DNA of 64,000 nucleotides from Moniliophthora roreri (Eukaryota > Basidiomycota > Agaricomycetes > Agaricales > Marasmiaceae). The translations under genes were made by a program, and so were the position numbers. Of this stretch, positions 32,301 to 44,546 are shown in pieces (position 1 is the first letter of the stretch; each line of letters starts with the position of its first letter). The stretch lies in contig LATX02000211.1 of the NCBI GenBank assembly GCA_001466705.2, positions 620,001 through 684,000 of the forward strand, given 5' to 3'. Below the pieces are notes generated by a model. It saw only the letters and a list, made by a program, of their open reading frames with translations. It was not told the origin of the DNA and made no database searches.

Positions 32301-32915
32301 GAGGAACCTGCTGATAACAATGGGATGATCAATGTAATCATAACTGAGGGTGTATCTCGCCATGGGTACATAGTATCGCCGAAGCGAGGGAGTTTGAAGG
32401 GAATCGCCGTTGTGCCGAGAACGTGATTCAGTTCGTTCATCCGGAAATCCTGACCTACAGAATAGGTTCGAATTGAATCGTTATGTACAGACCCTTGAAA
32501 AAGAATAAATAAATCAACCCTTGATAACGCCTGGTCCGCGATGGAGGAGAGTTATCACCGTAACCGTTTGAGCACCACTGGCCCACTGCACTCTCATCTT
32601 CGTTCCTTTCACGAAATGATACTCAAGATACAACCAAGACATGAGATTCGGCCTCTAGAAAGTTCTGTCGATAGTCTAAGAGGTCGGTCCTAGGCAGAGA
32701 AGCTGCGAGACGATAGACACCGACGGGAAGGTCAGAAAGGTAGGGTCTGTGGGAGAGCCCGTACGAAGGGAGCGAGATCAGGGGGTCTTAGATCGCATAC
32801 CAAAATCAGCACTTCCATCTGTTTCCAAAAGTACACGAGCTGTATCAATTTCCCTGTGCAGGGTGTCTCGTCAATAACGTATTGTCTGAGCGCAGTGACT
32901 TCCCGCCCCAGGGAT

Positions 32916-34211
32916 CTACACCTCCGAATTCGTAGTACCCTGGTTTAGCCAAGCATCCACCCCCTTCGAATTCTCCACCGAAATTACCTCCATCCACTGC
33001 CCGGGCAGCATTATACCAATCCAAGCTAAACAGTCCCTCCGTTTACGAGCCCACCAATGATACTGCGTATCCAACAGCCCAAGCATCACGCAGTAGTAAT
33101 ACAGTACCACCAAAGCCCTTGGTCTGCGTTCCACCACCAGCAACGTGCGAAATCTATCCGTCATACGGACAATCCAAGCTACTGTACCGGCTAGTCCAGT
33201 GTTAGGATTATACTGGCACATGTACCATGAATCACGGAGTGCACTGATGCACTGTTCGTATACAGCTGACACCCCCGAGTCGAGCAGCTCCTCTGGTTCT
33301 GGATAGGGAGCTGTAGGAAGATGTAGTTGTTTCAAAAATGGAGGGAATATCCGCAGACTTGGAACACCCGAGTTCGAAGTTGAAGACGAAAACGCCTCTT
33401 CCTCAGCTTCGGTTGGTACAATCTTCTTGCCATAGAACGGCCAGTTTAATGGCTGAAGTTGTTCGTCGCGATAAAAGTACTCTTGATCACGGAGCGCATT
33501 GCGCACGGTGTCAATCAAGGAGAATATCGTTGGAGGACCATCGGTTGCGCCCAGGGATTCTGCTACTTTGTAGATGATGAGAAAGTTTCGGGTGATCATG
33601 CGTGAGTCTGGCGATGAGGGAGTGTAGTTGGGTGCGAGGCTGAGAGTGAGGGCTTCGTTTTTATGTCGTTGTGCAAGACTCAAGTAATCTTGGTCTGCTA
33701 CTCCGAGGGGGTGATAGAGGGCATGTAAATGGATGGAAGTGAGCGCGAGTAACGCATGCATGATAGTAGGTTCTCTGAATGCCATACTCGGGATGACGAA
33801 TTGGTTGGCGAATAGTCCCGAGGGGTTGTGATAGAGCGTCGTTGAGGTGACTAGACTGTAATGATGCATGAGCTTGAGAACCGTCATGTCTAAGGATATG
33901 GACGGTATTAATGGGGATGTCGATGGGTTGTATGACTGGCTAACCAGGGCCAGGCTTGGCTCCTCTGACTGCGAAGCAGGAGAACCTGCAGGCTTAATAG
34001 AATCTGGCCAAACACAATCAGTGTTTCTGCGATTGCAGCTGCCGCAAACGGGGTGTACTTCATTGCACTGTAAAGGCGATTAGGGAACTTCGTGACAAAG
34101 GCATAAATTTATTCGACTCACCTTGACTCTCCGTTGCTTACATGTCGAACAGCCCAATCGAGACTTGGTATGGGACTTGACAAAGCGTTTTTTTGGACGC
34201 AACCCCTCCAT
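32916..34211 (-). CDS. Zn(II)2Cys6 transcription factor (Upc2-like zinc cluster)
   Basis: Two exons joined at a 54-nt intron (34068-34121) encode about 410 residues. The start ATG at 34209-34211 gives MEGLRPKKRFVKSH. The zinc cluster is LGCSTCKQRRVK split by the intron, then CNEVHPVCGSCNRRNTDC: six cysteines in the Zn2Cys6 pattern, with a basic KQRRVK loop for DNA contact. The TKSRLGCSTCKQRRVKC style is that of sterol-uptake (Upc2) and related factors. The rest is a helical regulatory domain of the kind found in fungal-specific factors (FREPTIMHALLALTSIHLH, TDRFRTLLVVE). The target is not predictable. A broken copy of its C-terminal part lies about 600 bp downstream of its stop. Confidence 0.85.
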
Positions 34212-34568
34212 CGTAGTATCCCCCTATTCTTGTACTTCGTCGGAATATCCGAATCGTAGCTGTCAGATGCACCTACTGTTTTTTGATTTATACTTGGAAA
34301 TAAACGGGGGTTGAGCAAGGACAATGGACGAAAAAGCTTTACATATGACAGTGGTTGGAAGCATGGCTGCGGGCTGTGCGCCTTGCGAAAGATCAACATA
34401 AAGTAATTGCGCGCAGCATCTCAATAGTGCAATTCAGAGCAATGACACTTTTCAGAACAGTAGAAATTACCAACATAAGCAATATAATACATGATAAGAT
34501 ACAGAGAAAATAACAGCAGATCAGCAAGGATAAAAGATAGTCCCTAACATAATATTGCACGATCCATA

Positions 34569-37500
34569 TCAGCGGACATGAACATTGGCATAGGCATCGG
34601 GATTTCTGTCCATAAATCCATTCAAGTAGGCCATACTCTCAATATAGTGACCCACGTCTCCGAAGCTGCGAAAAAGAGTCAGTCATGAACGTACGAGACG
34701 AATATTAGCAGGTTCCTCACTTGTATCCACTGTATCCACCCCCTTGGGCAGGAAGCTGCCCACCTGGTTGCCAACCGCTTACATTCATCTGCGGATGTTG
34801 ATCGTGGTGTTGCATAGCGTGGGGGTGCGCATATGTCTCCGAAGGGGCCATCACAGCCTCTGTCACGTATCGTGCTTGGGGCGTTTGGTCTTGAGGAATA
34901 CTCCCAGGATTAGCGGCACCCATACCGACGGTATGATATCCAGGTTGGTTTGAATATCCTCCTTGGTCGTAGTGCGTCGGATTGTTCATGTCCATCTGAG
35001 TCGAATCACTCGAACTCGAGCGTGAATATGTGGTACTCTCCATTTGGCCGCCATACCGCGTATTCACTTCCCGACCACTCATCTGAGTAGGGGCAGAGGA
35101 GTAATCGTACATGTATTGCCCTTGCCCTTGACCGAGAGATGCTGGCGGTTTGCGACCGACCTGGGATATCGAGGGAATCGAGGGATGATGATGGTACCGC
35201 GGAGGCGGGGGCTGCTGGGGTTGAGGATAGAAGTTGACCTGCGACGTGTACTGAACAGGTGACGAAACTTCAGTCTGCATCGGGTAGTAGTCGGTAGTTC
35301 GGGACTGATCCAAATTCCAAGGTTCTCGGATGTCTTTTCCTTCAAAGCCTTGACTAGTCTGTCTCTTTTGCGTGACGGTCGCAACTCCCGAAAACTCCAG
35401 GCCTCTAGCAAGATCGCCGAGGAAGTCACTGTGATTATACTGTGAGCTTGCGTCGGAAATAGTGGAAAAGAAGCTCGTCTTACCGGAATCGACCAGATAA
35501 TGACCACCTGCCGGGCGAAATGTTGAACGATGGGGCACGCAAAAAACCAAATACCCAGACCTTACCTTTCTTCTGAAGCCTGAAGTACGCCCAGTGCTTT
35601 CTCAACATCCCCCATCATCGTCGCAAAATCAATCTCCTTTCCAATACTTTTGTTTCTCCAAATATCAGTGAGTAATGCAACGCCGGCATTGAAGACCGAG
35701 CACTTCAGGAATCGGATGTTAACAAAACAACGCCTGTTGGGGAAAGGTATAGGTAGACGTACGATAGTCTGAGGCATTCCTAATGGACCATACTCTAAAT
35801 GAGAGTCCAGGACATTTATGCAAAGCTGTGCTGCGTCAGCACACTTGCGTATCGAGGATAATGACAACGGGCTTGGTCTGTCACAGAAGGCCTTGTAGAT
35901 TTGAATCTGGGTGTCGTAGTAGATAGCATGAAGATAAACAGTCTGCGAGTAGAAGGGATCTTTGGTCGGTTTCCGTTCTGGATTCCATTGGACTAATTGA
36001 ATTGGAGTTTAGCGTGATAAGAACGGAGAAATAGAACAACATACGATGTTCAGGCAATGAATGAAGCCACTCGTTCATTGCGGAGTCCAGTTCTGAAACA
36101 ACTTTCTGCTCCCATTGATTGCCGAATAGGCCCGATATCACCTTTGATTTCTTGATGGAATAGATAGTTCGCATCGCAAACGCACAGATATCGTACAGCT
36201 TAACGAGCAAAATGAAGGCAACAGATCGGGATGGTGTATTTGGCGGTTGTTTGAACGCAAGATCTGGATTCGAATTCTCCCAAAACTCAACTCCGTAGTC
36301 AGTAGCTGGGGCAACTAGATGAATCAAGGAAACTTACCTCGTCGTCACAATCGATTGGCAGCTCGGTGTCAAAACTAGAAAGGTAAAAAGGTTAGTGTTG
36401 ATTATAAACTTGACGCAGACCAGCACTTGCTCTTCTTCCTTCAACATGGATGGACGGCCGAGAAATCCGCTTATGCATCTCTCCAGTGTTATGAGTACCC
36501 TGAAAAGAAAACCACGAATGAGCCTCTTGCAGGGTGCGCCTCGAATACCAACTTACCAAAAGACTCGTCGCCTCTGCTCATCCTCGACGGTCAGCTGCTG
36601 CCCTTCAGGTTTACGCCGGTGAACACCGAGTTCAACAGCATATCGAACTCCTATAGGTTCGTCAGTTGTTGACAGGATGAATGTTCAAATAAGGTTCAGT
36701 CTGACCTAAACCAACGGATGCCCACGCGGCAGTCGTACTTGATGCACCATGGAAATAAATGGTTGCTAACTGAATAACATCAGCGCGAGTGTGGGCAAAA
36801 GAGTCGGCGGACGTACGCAGTGGTATTGTAGCTCGTACAAGGATGATGGATCGTATGACGACGTTCGAAAGGTCTGGACCTGTTCGTACCAATGCCATCC
36901 ACTCGACAACGGTTGACCTGGGGCGGCGAACACCCTCGGATCATCAGAGAATTTCGAAGCTAGGGCGCATACCATAAGGACAGTTGCACCAAATTGTTGG
37001 TTCCGTAGGTGTAACCCTTGTCTGAAGCTACTTTCAAACGTAGGTTTGTGCAGTATCGGCAGAAAGCAGTTAACCTTGGTGAAATAGAGAGAGATTAGGG
37101 ACGCCATCAAGTCACCGTCCGGAAAACGGTAGTCGGGAAATGTGAGGGGTTTTTCCCACTACGGTAATCGGTGTAAGTCAGAGCGCTGAGAGTAAGAGTC
37201 GTTATGCATACTGATTGTGTTGTCCAAAACTTGCTGCGTTTGAAGTTACCAGCATCATTAAGATCTGCGCCCGTGGATTCCTTCTTAACGTTATACGCAT
37301 TCTTGATGTACATGAAACCGCTAGATGGTCCGAAGAACCTATCTTCCATGACATTGAGAGAAAGCTTTTTTGTGTGTTGAATCAGGGCCAAATAAGCAAG
37401 ATCCTCTTCGTCCGACGATCCTGCAGGCCGACTTTGACCGGGAGAAGATCGTGATGGTATGTGAGGGTAGTCGGGACTTGACCTCATCGTGACTTTCGAA

Positions 37501-38271
37501 GCAGGCGGTGAGCTGGAACCTTCGGGAGAGAGTTGATCCTGTATACGTTGAGGACTTGCAGAGTTGCGAGAGCGATTGATCTACATCTGGGATTAACTCA
37601 AGAACTAAACGATAGAAAAGGATACGCACCTGGTTAAGCTGCTCCTCTAAACTTTTTATTCGCCCCTCCAGGTATGCCACATATCTATAGTCCATACTCA
37701 ATACAATGCCCAATCAAGGCTACATTCCACCTACACGCTCTTTGGACCTCGTTTCTAACCACAATTGGTGAGTAGAGCATTCTGACAAGAAAAACACTGA
37801 AGCGCACCTTTACAGGGTCATTATGGGTACACTGGTCGCAATGGTGAATAGAGAAATTTGGCAAGAAAAATGCTGAAAAACGAACGCTCAAATTAAATGA
37901 TATGCATGGGGAACATTTTCCCCCAGGCATGTTTGCGCTATCACCTAGAACAGGGACCTTGATCAGGATTTGCCAGGTGAGTTGTATGAAAGGTCCCCTA
38001 CATTTTACTGTAAACCAGCTATCAATCATATATGTCACTAAACACCGGAACGACTACCCACTTTTCTTTCTGGAAATGTGTGAAAAATAATTATGAATCA
38101 ACGCGTTTGAATGGGATACAGGTCAAACCTTACCGTTCTGCAAATGCCGTCAATGAAACCAGGAAAGCTGAAGAACAGAGGACAACTCACTGCACATATC
38201 ACATGCACCCTGCAGACGTTTCTTTCGTTCTTTTGTGACAGAGGGACCAGCTCCTTCATCGGACGACATGG
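34569..38271 (-). CDS. Zn(II)2Cys6 transcription factor with fungal-specific regulatory domain
   Basis: The start at 38269-38271 gives MSSDEGAGPSVTKERKKRL. The zinc cluster is assembled from several exons: GACDMC, then DSANMPGGKCSPCISFN and CTHNDP, followed by a coiled region (YVAYLEGRIKSLEEQLN) typical for dimerisation. A fungal_trans-type domain follows, with LISLYFTKVNCFLPILHKPTF, FGATVLMVCALASKFSDDPR, and later KLYDICAFAMRTIYSIKK and MNEWLHSLPEH. The C-terminal 270 residues are Gln/Pro/Tyr/Ser-rich and disordered, a likely activation region. A last exon gives FGDVGHYIESMAYLNGF and the stop at 34569. There are more than eight short introns and I have not fixed every splice site. It is about 360 bp upstream of the other zinc-cluster gene, same strand. 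Confidence 0.83.
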
Positions 38272-40221
38272 TGAAGGGATAATAGGGTGAAGGGAAGAAT
38301 TTTCAGATTGATTATGGAGTCAGTGACAGTGGCATAACCTTTCCAGTTGGATTTTCAAGGAGAAAGGTCGCATGGCGTCGCATGGCAGTGCAGGGTTCAA
38401 TGATGGCCTGATCGATCCCGTTTAGCAAAGGCGCCCATTGCCTGAAGCGGCGGTACGTCGATTTGCGACGGTATCGCTTGGAACTCGAAACTGGTCTTCT
38501 ATCAGATGTTAGGGTAGTTACTGTCTAGTACAAACGCTCAGCTACGTATCCATGCCGAAAGTACCAACAACTAACTACCATAAAGCTCGCATCCGGACCC
38601 AAGTCGGGCGACTTCCGAACCAGAAACAAGAATTGTCTGACAGGCAAAAGAGGCAAGCAGAACAACAATGTGAGGAATGGACGTCTATGAACTGTCTCGT
38701 CCTGAGCACTGAAAATCAGGAGATGCGAGAAAGAGAAACCTGGGTTCTGCTTTAAGTAACGTTCGCCTCTCACAGTGTTGTCACAGTGCCATCTGGATTC
38801 TGGACTAAGTGCTTACCGACCCGATAGATCTCAAAATCATTTTGATACAATACTACTGAGGGTTGCAACCTTTTCATCTCCGGAAACGCCACTTGATTGG
38901 TGTAAGGGTTGCTCTGACCTTAGCGCCGGGGGACTTGAGGCCTGATGCCAGTCGCATTCGTCATCGAGTGTACAGTATAACATCTCTTAACCCATACCCT
39001 ATAAACCCATGACCTCTTATAACCCATAGTTTTTTGCCAAAACTCCACCTGGTTCGGCAGGGAAAACCCCGTAACCTTCGAGAACCCATGGTTTTGGGCA
39101 TGAACCAACTGCTATGGGTTATAAGAGGTAAGACTGTAGAGGAGCGCCTACCAATATATATAAAGCACTGACAGGTTCCTCAAGTGGCTCGACCACTCAT
39201 GACATTCGTGAGAGAAAAGAGAGGTAAGTGGAATTTCTCATCATCATCAAGGTAGGGTCATCAACACCGGGGTCCGTTGCACTTACATTGGTTAGAATCA
39301 AGTATTGAATCAAGTATTGGTGGAATTAAAGCAGAAATCCGGTCACCAGTAGGTCACGCAAGAGACCACGTCTGAGGAATTGGGATGCTAGGTGGGAGAG
39401 GATTGCTCCTCATCTTCCAGTGACGAGACGATGTACCATGCCAGTTATATGTCGTCCACAATATCAACCTACACTGGATGAACCTGAATCAAAGTAAACA
39501 ATTGAGGATGTTAAAAGGACTTGCCCAAATCAGCGCGAAATCCAGTGTACCTTGAAGATCCTCGTCCTGACGTGGCAGGAAACGACACCCGAAACACCCA
39601 CCCGTCATGCCTTGATGGAGACGACACACCGTTCGAATTGTCTGCTGCAGCCTGAAAGCGAATGGAGTCGACCTTCTCGGGGTGTTATCCAAATGAGTCT
39701 GTATATGTGTACGGTTACGGTTTGTTCGGATGAACTCAAGACTAGAAAACATACACACCTGTTTTTCCTACTGCAGCACCTCCCTCAGACTCGGATAGAC
39801 GCGTGTTGGCACCGCCAAAGTAATATGCGGAAATAGTCCATTTAACCTGAAGGTCTTTATCAGGATGGCTGGTTAGAGGTAGAGGCTTTGCAGAGAAGAG
39901 AATGGATCGTGCATGATAAATGCACACAACACAACGCGAACTGATTTTGTTTCTTTTTCAACTCCGACGATGTAACCCTTCCTCTTCTTCAGCCTCCTAT
40001 GCATTCAGCCTGGACTCCCCCCTTCGCGACCTTCTGACTGCTCGCCGATAGAAAAAAAAAGGGAACCTAGGTATGTCGGAATACGGATTACTACCTGGAG
40101 CTGGAGAACGCGCCCGGATCTGAGGCCTAAAGACCGCTCCGAACACTGACTCATCATACAACTCGACAAAGAAATGACTCGTGTTTTTCATCTTCATTAA
40201 TCTCATCCAGAAAAACTTGCG
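38272..40221. other. Intergenic region with a small inverted-repeat element
   Basis: The left part is the upstream region of the Zn2Cys6 gene. The middle holds the inverted repeat at 39012-39129 and, right of it, a TATATATAAAG box (about 39154-39165). The right part has weak minus-strand frames listed separately. I see no other supported gene. Confidence 0.5.
39012..39129. repeat. Short inverted-repeat element (118 bp, 17-bp perfect arms)
   Basis: The arms ACCTCTTATAACCCATA (39012-39028) and TATGGGTTATAAGAGGT (39113-39129) are exact reverse complements around an 84-bp centre. Further copies of the AACCCAT word lie inside and to the left. It could be a tiny MITE or a hairpin-forming regulatory site. 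No clear target duplication is seen. Confidence 0.6.
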
Positions 40222-40272
40222 ATGTCTGGCAGTGAAATCGAGTTGAGTATCAGGTCGTGAGTCCATGTTCAA
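39489..40272 (-). CDS. Weak spliced reading frames, possible small gene
   Basis: A first exon could start at 40272 (MNMDSRPDTQLDFTARH) and continue through QVKWTISAYYFGGAN near 39830 to a third segment near 39600. The middle segment looks protein-like, but I cannot name a family and the first intron would exceed 200 nt, unlike the rest of the window. The first exon overlaps the start of the MFS gene on the other strand. It may be spurious. Confidence 0.22.
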
Positions 40273-42196
40273 TCCTCATGATCATACCTTTTTCACGACG
40301 TTAACCCATTAGGCAATCTGAATCGTTTGTTGGAGCCCAAGCATCTGTCGAGGTATGTACGCACTACTGGGCGTTTCAGTATGCTCTAATCCAAAGAAGG
40401 AGAATGAAGTCGCACCATCCAATGCAGTGTCTCTCCCACCTGTGGTGCGTTTGCTCAGACTTGTTTTATCTCTGAAATCTGATCCGGTTTCAGGACACCG
40501 GATTTCAAGCCTGGGCTTATCTAGCTAGTGCATTCTTCTTGGAACTTTTCGTCTGGTTCGCCCTGACTTTCACCGCACAGCGTAGATGCTGATATCCGAG
40601 TCATTCCAGGACATACCCTTTCTCGTACGGAGTTTTCCTTAATTATTATAGCACACAAGTGTACCATGGCAGGCGTGTTAGCAATTGTCGGTTCTGTTTC
40701 ATCTGGGTTGCTATACCTCAGCTCCATCGTAATTCTTCTCCTGGTCAATCGTTATCCCTGGTACAAACGCCAGGTGATGGTCTTTGGACTTGCGATAGCG
40801 GTCGCCGGTCTCGTTGGCGCTGCCTACTCTACAGAACCGTGGCAGTTAGTTCTGACCCAAGGTGTCATGTACTCGCTCGGTGGCAGTTAGCACTCTTCCG
40901 TCTTTCGGAGGCAGGGTAACCCTCTGACGAATTTGAACTTGTAGGTCTGCTGTATTTCCCGATGACGACGTGGATGTTCGAATGGTTCTCTGCAAAAAAA
41001 GGCTTGGTAAATCATACGTCGCCTTCATTGTGTGTTCGCTGATTGATGTATAGGCGGCCGGCATTATATTCTCCGGAACTGGCGTTGGAGGCGTAATAAT
41101 GCCGTTCGTCGTCGAACGCTTACTCAACGCTTATGGCCACAAAACAACACTCTTGGCAATGGTTCGTGTATTCAGCAAAGTCTCAGTGCATCTTTGATCA
41201 TCAAGTCTACTAGGCTGTGGCTTCTGTCGCCTTCACGCTACCATGCTTTCCCTATCTGAAGCCCAGGCTTCCAGTGGCCCAAATCGTTGGCCCAAGGTCC
41301 TTCGACACTCGCTTTACTCGTTCGGGCCCGTTCTGGATACTCTTTGTCCCCAATTCTCTACAGGGCTTGGCGTCTTTGATTCCACCTCTGTACATACCTA
41401 GTACGCGACACGCTTTGCGGAAGCGGTGGTCTTTCTAACTACCGCTTCCATAGCCTTTGCCTCCGACCTTGATTTAAGCAGTACCTCGGGAACTTTGGTG
41501 CTGTCTGTCTTATATGGTGAGCCGTTAGCTATTGAAGTATTTCTTCGTTGACCATTGACGAGATAAACTAGGTGCCTCTGCCCCAGGATACATTTTCATG
41601 GGCTGGCTCTCTGATCGATTCGATTTGCGATACTCAATACTACTGTCCTCGATTGGATCGGCACTCGCTGTCCTGCTTCTCTGGGGACTTTCTGAAGGAT
41701 TACCCCTACTCGTCGTGTTTGCATGCGTGTACGGTTTCCTCGCATCGAGCTGGCCGGCTTTATGGACTCGTTTCTCGACCATTACATCTGAGGATCCTCA
41801 TCAAGCATCTTCCGTTTGGTCAATTTTCTGTGCTGGTCTGTATGCTGCGGTCTCATGAACACCAACTAAACGTATATCACAGGTAAAGGAATTGGCAGCG
41901 TCTTGTCAGCGCCTATTGCATCTTCCCTCCCTCGCACTTGGTATTTCACGGGAAGATCTGATTTTGCGTACAGCGTCAAAGGCTACGTACGTTCCAGCAG
42001 TCATTGGCCATTTTCGTATTTCTAATGTATTGCTTTCAAGGGTCCACTCATCATCTTCACCGGATTATCGTTGCTTTTTACTTCCTCTGCTTCGCTATAT
42101 CGAAGCTCCCCGATCCCGAGAAGACTTGCAGACTTCTTCAACACACACTTGCTTACGATGTTGTCACCCCAAAATCCCGCGTGGCGTGCCACGTAG
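40222..42196 (+). CDS. MFS transporter, monocarboxylate-transporter-like, with apparent frameshifts
   Basis: Exons chain cleanly from ATG 40222 (MSGSEIELSI) through three N-terminal introns to DTGFQAWAYLASAFFLELF and YPFSYGVFLNYYSTQV, the first membrane helix and loop of the fungal MCT-type major facilitator family. Later blocks are VGSVSSGLLYLSSIVILLL, GLLYFPMTTWMFEWFSAKK-GL, AAGIIFSGTGVGGVIMPFV, GASAPGYIFMGWLSDRFDL and the last helices ending at a TAG (42194-42196). About twelve helices are expected and most are visible. The intact parts splice with 45-66-nt introns, but near 40655 and near 41398-41402 the frame shifts with no plausible intron. So this is either a recent pseudogene or two base-level sequence errors. 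The substrate cannot be told. Confidence 0.78.
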
Positions 42197-44546
42197 CGAG
42201 TGAAGACTGTAACGAAGGGTTGAATAGTGTCAACAGTTCGTGGATCATCGTCCCTTCTATATCACAGCACTTATCCTGCGCTCCAAAATACCTATGCATA
42301 CACTGTATTGTTTACGCTAGGCAGAAGTGTTGCAGATTCCTATCAATGTTTCAAGAGCTCCAAGAAATGTCAACCTGAATAATGCGATGCTGTGGGGCGC
42401 CCGCGCAAAGTACAAGCGCCAGTTCCTCAACGATAGTATAAAGAAAGCCGCCATTTATACCAAACTGCACCCTAACTGCCATTCATAGATGGCAAACTCA
42501 GCGGTTGAACTGGCACTGATAGCCCTACTTTCCGTATCAGTCGTGAAATTGGAGGGTTTCCAAGTCATGTACTTCGCGGCTTATTTATCTCACCTTTCAG
42601 CCCCAATGCCAAAGGTTGCAATGTGCCAAGCTTCAATCATGGTGCTGCGGCTGGTGTACTTGTAGCCATACGTGCATTCAGCTTGCTTTTCGCTCCCACC
42701 ACGCATCTAATCGCTCTCAATTATCCTGATTGGTTTGACAGCGGTCATTCTTAAGTACCGCAAGAAGAGACACAGAACGGAAACGGAACGGCAACATCGA
42801 ATAATGCTAGCACTATGATTGACGAGGGTTGTGGACCTCCAACACCCGCTATGGCGCCGAGCCGAGGTGAATAAAACAGAGACGGATGGCGACGCTATCA
42901 CCCTATGTCGCCCGTCCAGAACTAGTGCAGCCCCCACCATATTTCGGACATGTTAATGTCATGGTGTGTATCATGCGCGTGGGATTCCACGAATTACACG
43001 TTCTTAACACCTTCAATGGTAAGTATACCCTGCACGATCATCCGCTAGGAACTTGTGGCTTCACGCTACGAACTGTTAGGTTGAATATCGCTCTCAGCAC
43101 AAATGAACAGTGACTACTATGCCGTACCACCGAAACAATCGCTCCGATCCAAATGAGATCAGACTACGTCGGTTCGGCTGTGAGGTAGTGGCATGGAACT
43201 CGAAAAAAAGTGGAGGGGTTATGTGTATAGGTCGAGAGGAGTGGGTGAATAGCTTTCACTCTATCGATACATCAGATTTCCGTGAATCGAAAGACCTTGT
43301 ACGGCAACATCTTCAAAACGACCTCGAGCTCAGCGCTCAGCACTCAGGCTTGATGCTAGCTAACATGTCTTTCGTTGTCTTGATAGATTTCCACCTTAAT
43401 GCCTTGGAATGATGGGCTTTGCAGCGTAAATTACTCTCCATCATACCGGACTTGGATAGTGTTAATGCTACAATTCAGCGAAAAGTACCGGCCGCTCGCT
43501 TCTTCCGTGAGTGATATCGGCTCAGCACTGTCCGTCTCAGTTGCAGCTTCCACAAGTGCTTTCCCAATTGAATTGGCGACTTCCAACAAGCTATGTTCAC
43601 CGTACGCGTTAACAGCAAAATAACAGCCGTGTCCAGTATCGGGGTTATTCACGATGGAGTCGTATAATACGCGCTATATATGTAAATTACATAGCAACTT
43701 CAGCGCGGTTACTGGAAGACAGCGAGCGACACACATGTTCATCGATGCCAACATTTAGCCAGAGGTTCTTCCCTTCGCCCATCGGACACCCGATATGCCT
43801 TGTATGATGCGCATAGAACTCGTCAAGCTGAACACACAAAGGAGGGGTATTATTTCGCGCACTGTGGAGTGGGATGTGACTTTGAAAGACACCTGAATGT
43901 TCTGGGCTACTGGGCACATTCAGGACTTCAGGACATGTTTTGGGAGGAGCGAGTGGATTTGAGGGCGATAATCATGTAGAGACAAACTACGAGGGCTCTA
44001 TTCACCACGGCTCCGTCAGCGAATGGCTAGTTTCAGGGAGAGGGAAGAGCGCACCTTTCTTCCTTAACCATGCCAACCTGCCATATCACAACGAGCTCCC
44101 AATCCACACTTGAATAATTATCGCCGTTACTGTCCGGGCTGTCCGAAATACTCCAGTTTTCATGATGGTATTAGACCGAAGATAGTAACTGTATTGTGAT
44201 AGATCGAACTGGTTCGCTCCTTTGATTCTTTTGGGGTAGCCTCGACAAGCTTATTCTTCAAGACTACTCGGGCTCCCAGGAAACACCTCTCTTTGATGAA
44301 CGCTACCAAGTGCCTACTGTGCAACAACGGACACGGGTGGGGGTGGATGTAGTAACAAGTTTTCAAAACCAAGAACCAACTTGCAAGTCCAAGAAATATA
44401 TATACCTAGATCTACCATTCAAATGAAATACCACGACAGTTCAAAAGGGGTACGGACAAGTTCAAAGAAGAGAGAAAAGAATCAGAAAGTTGGGGAGCTG
44501 GTTCCCTGCGCCCCAAGTCGGCTCTCTAGATTTCTGATGGTCAAAT
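42197..44546. other. Gene-poor stretch with remnants
   Basis: Apart from the epimerase remnant at 43431-43652 I see only fragments. Around 42620-42800 on the plus strand are NHGAAAGVLVAI and, in another frame, ILIGLTAVILKYRKKRH. This looks like the membrane helix and basic stop-transfer of a single-pass protein, followed at 42886 by a PPPY-containing stretch. They cannot be joined into a gene. The region is probably decayed coding sequence. Confidence 0.4.
43431..43652 (-). pseudogene. Fragment of an NAD(P)-dependent epimerase/NmrA-like protein
   Basis: The frame contains GHGCYFAVNAYGEHSLLEV and ANSIGKALVEAATETDSAE. This resembles the C-terminal part of fungal NAD-dependent epimerase-like proteins, where a GHG..YFGxNGEH block precedes IGEAL. 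The Rossmann N-terminus with GxxGxxG is not found upstream within reach, and the frame ends early at 43431. I read it as a gene remnant. Confidence 0.5.
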
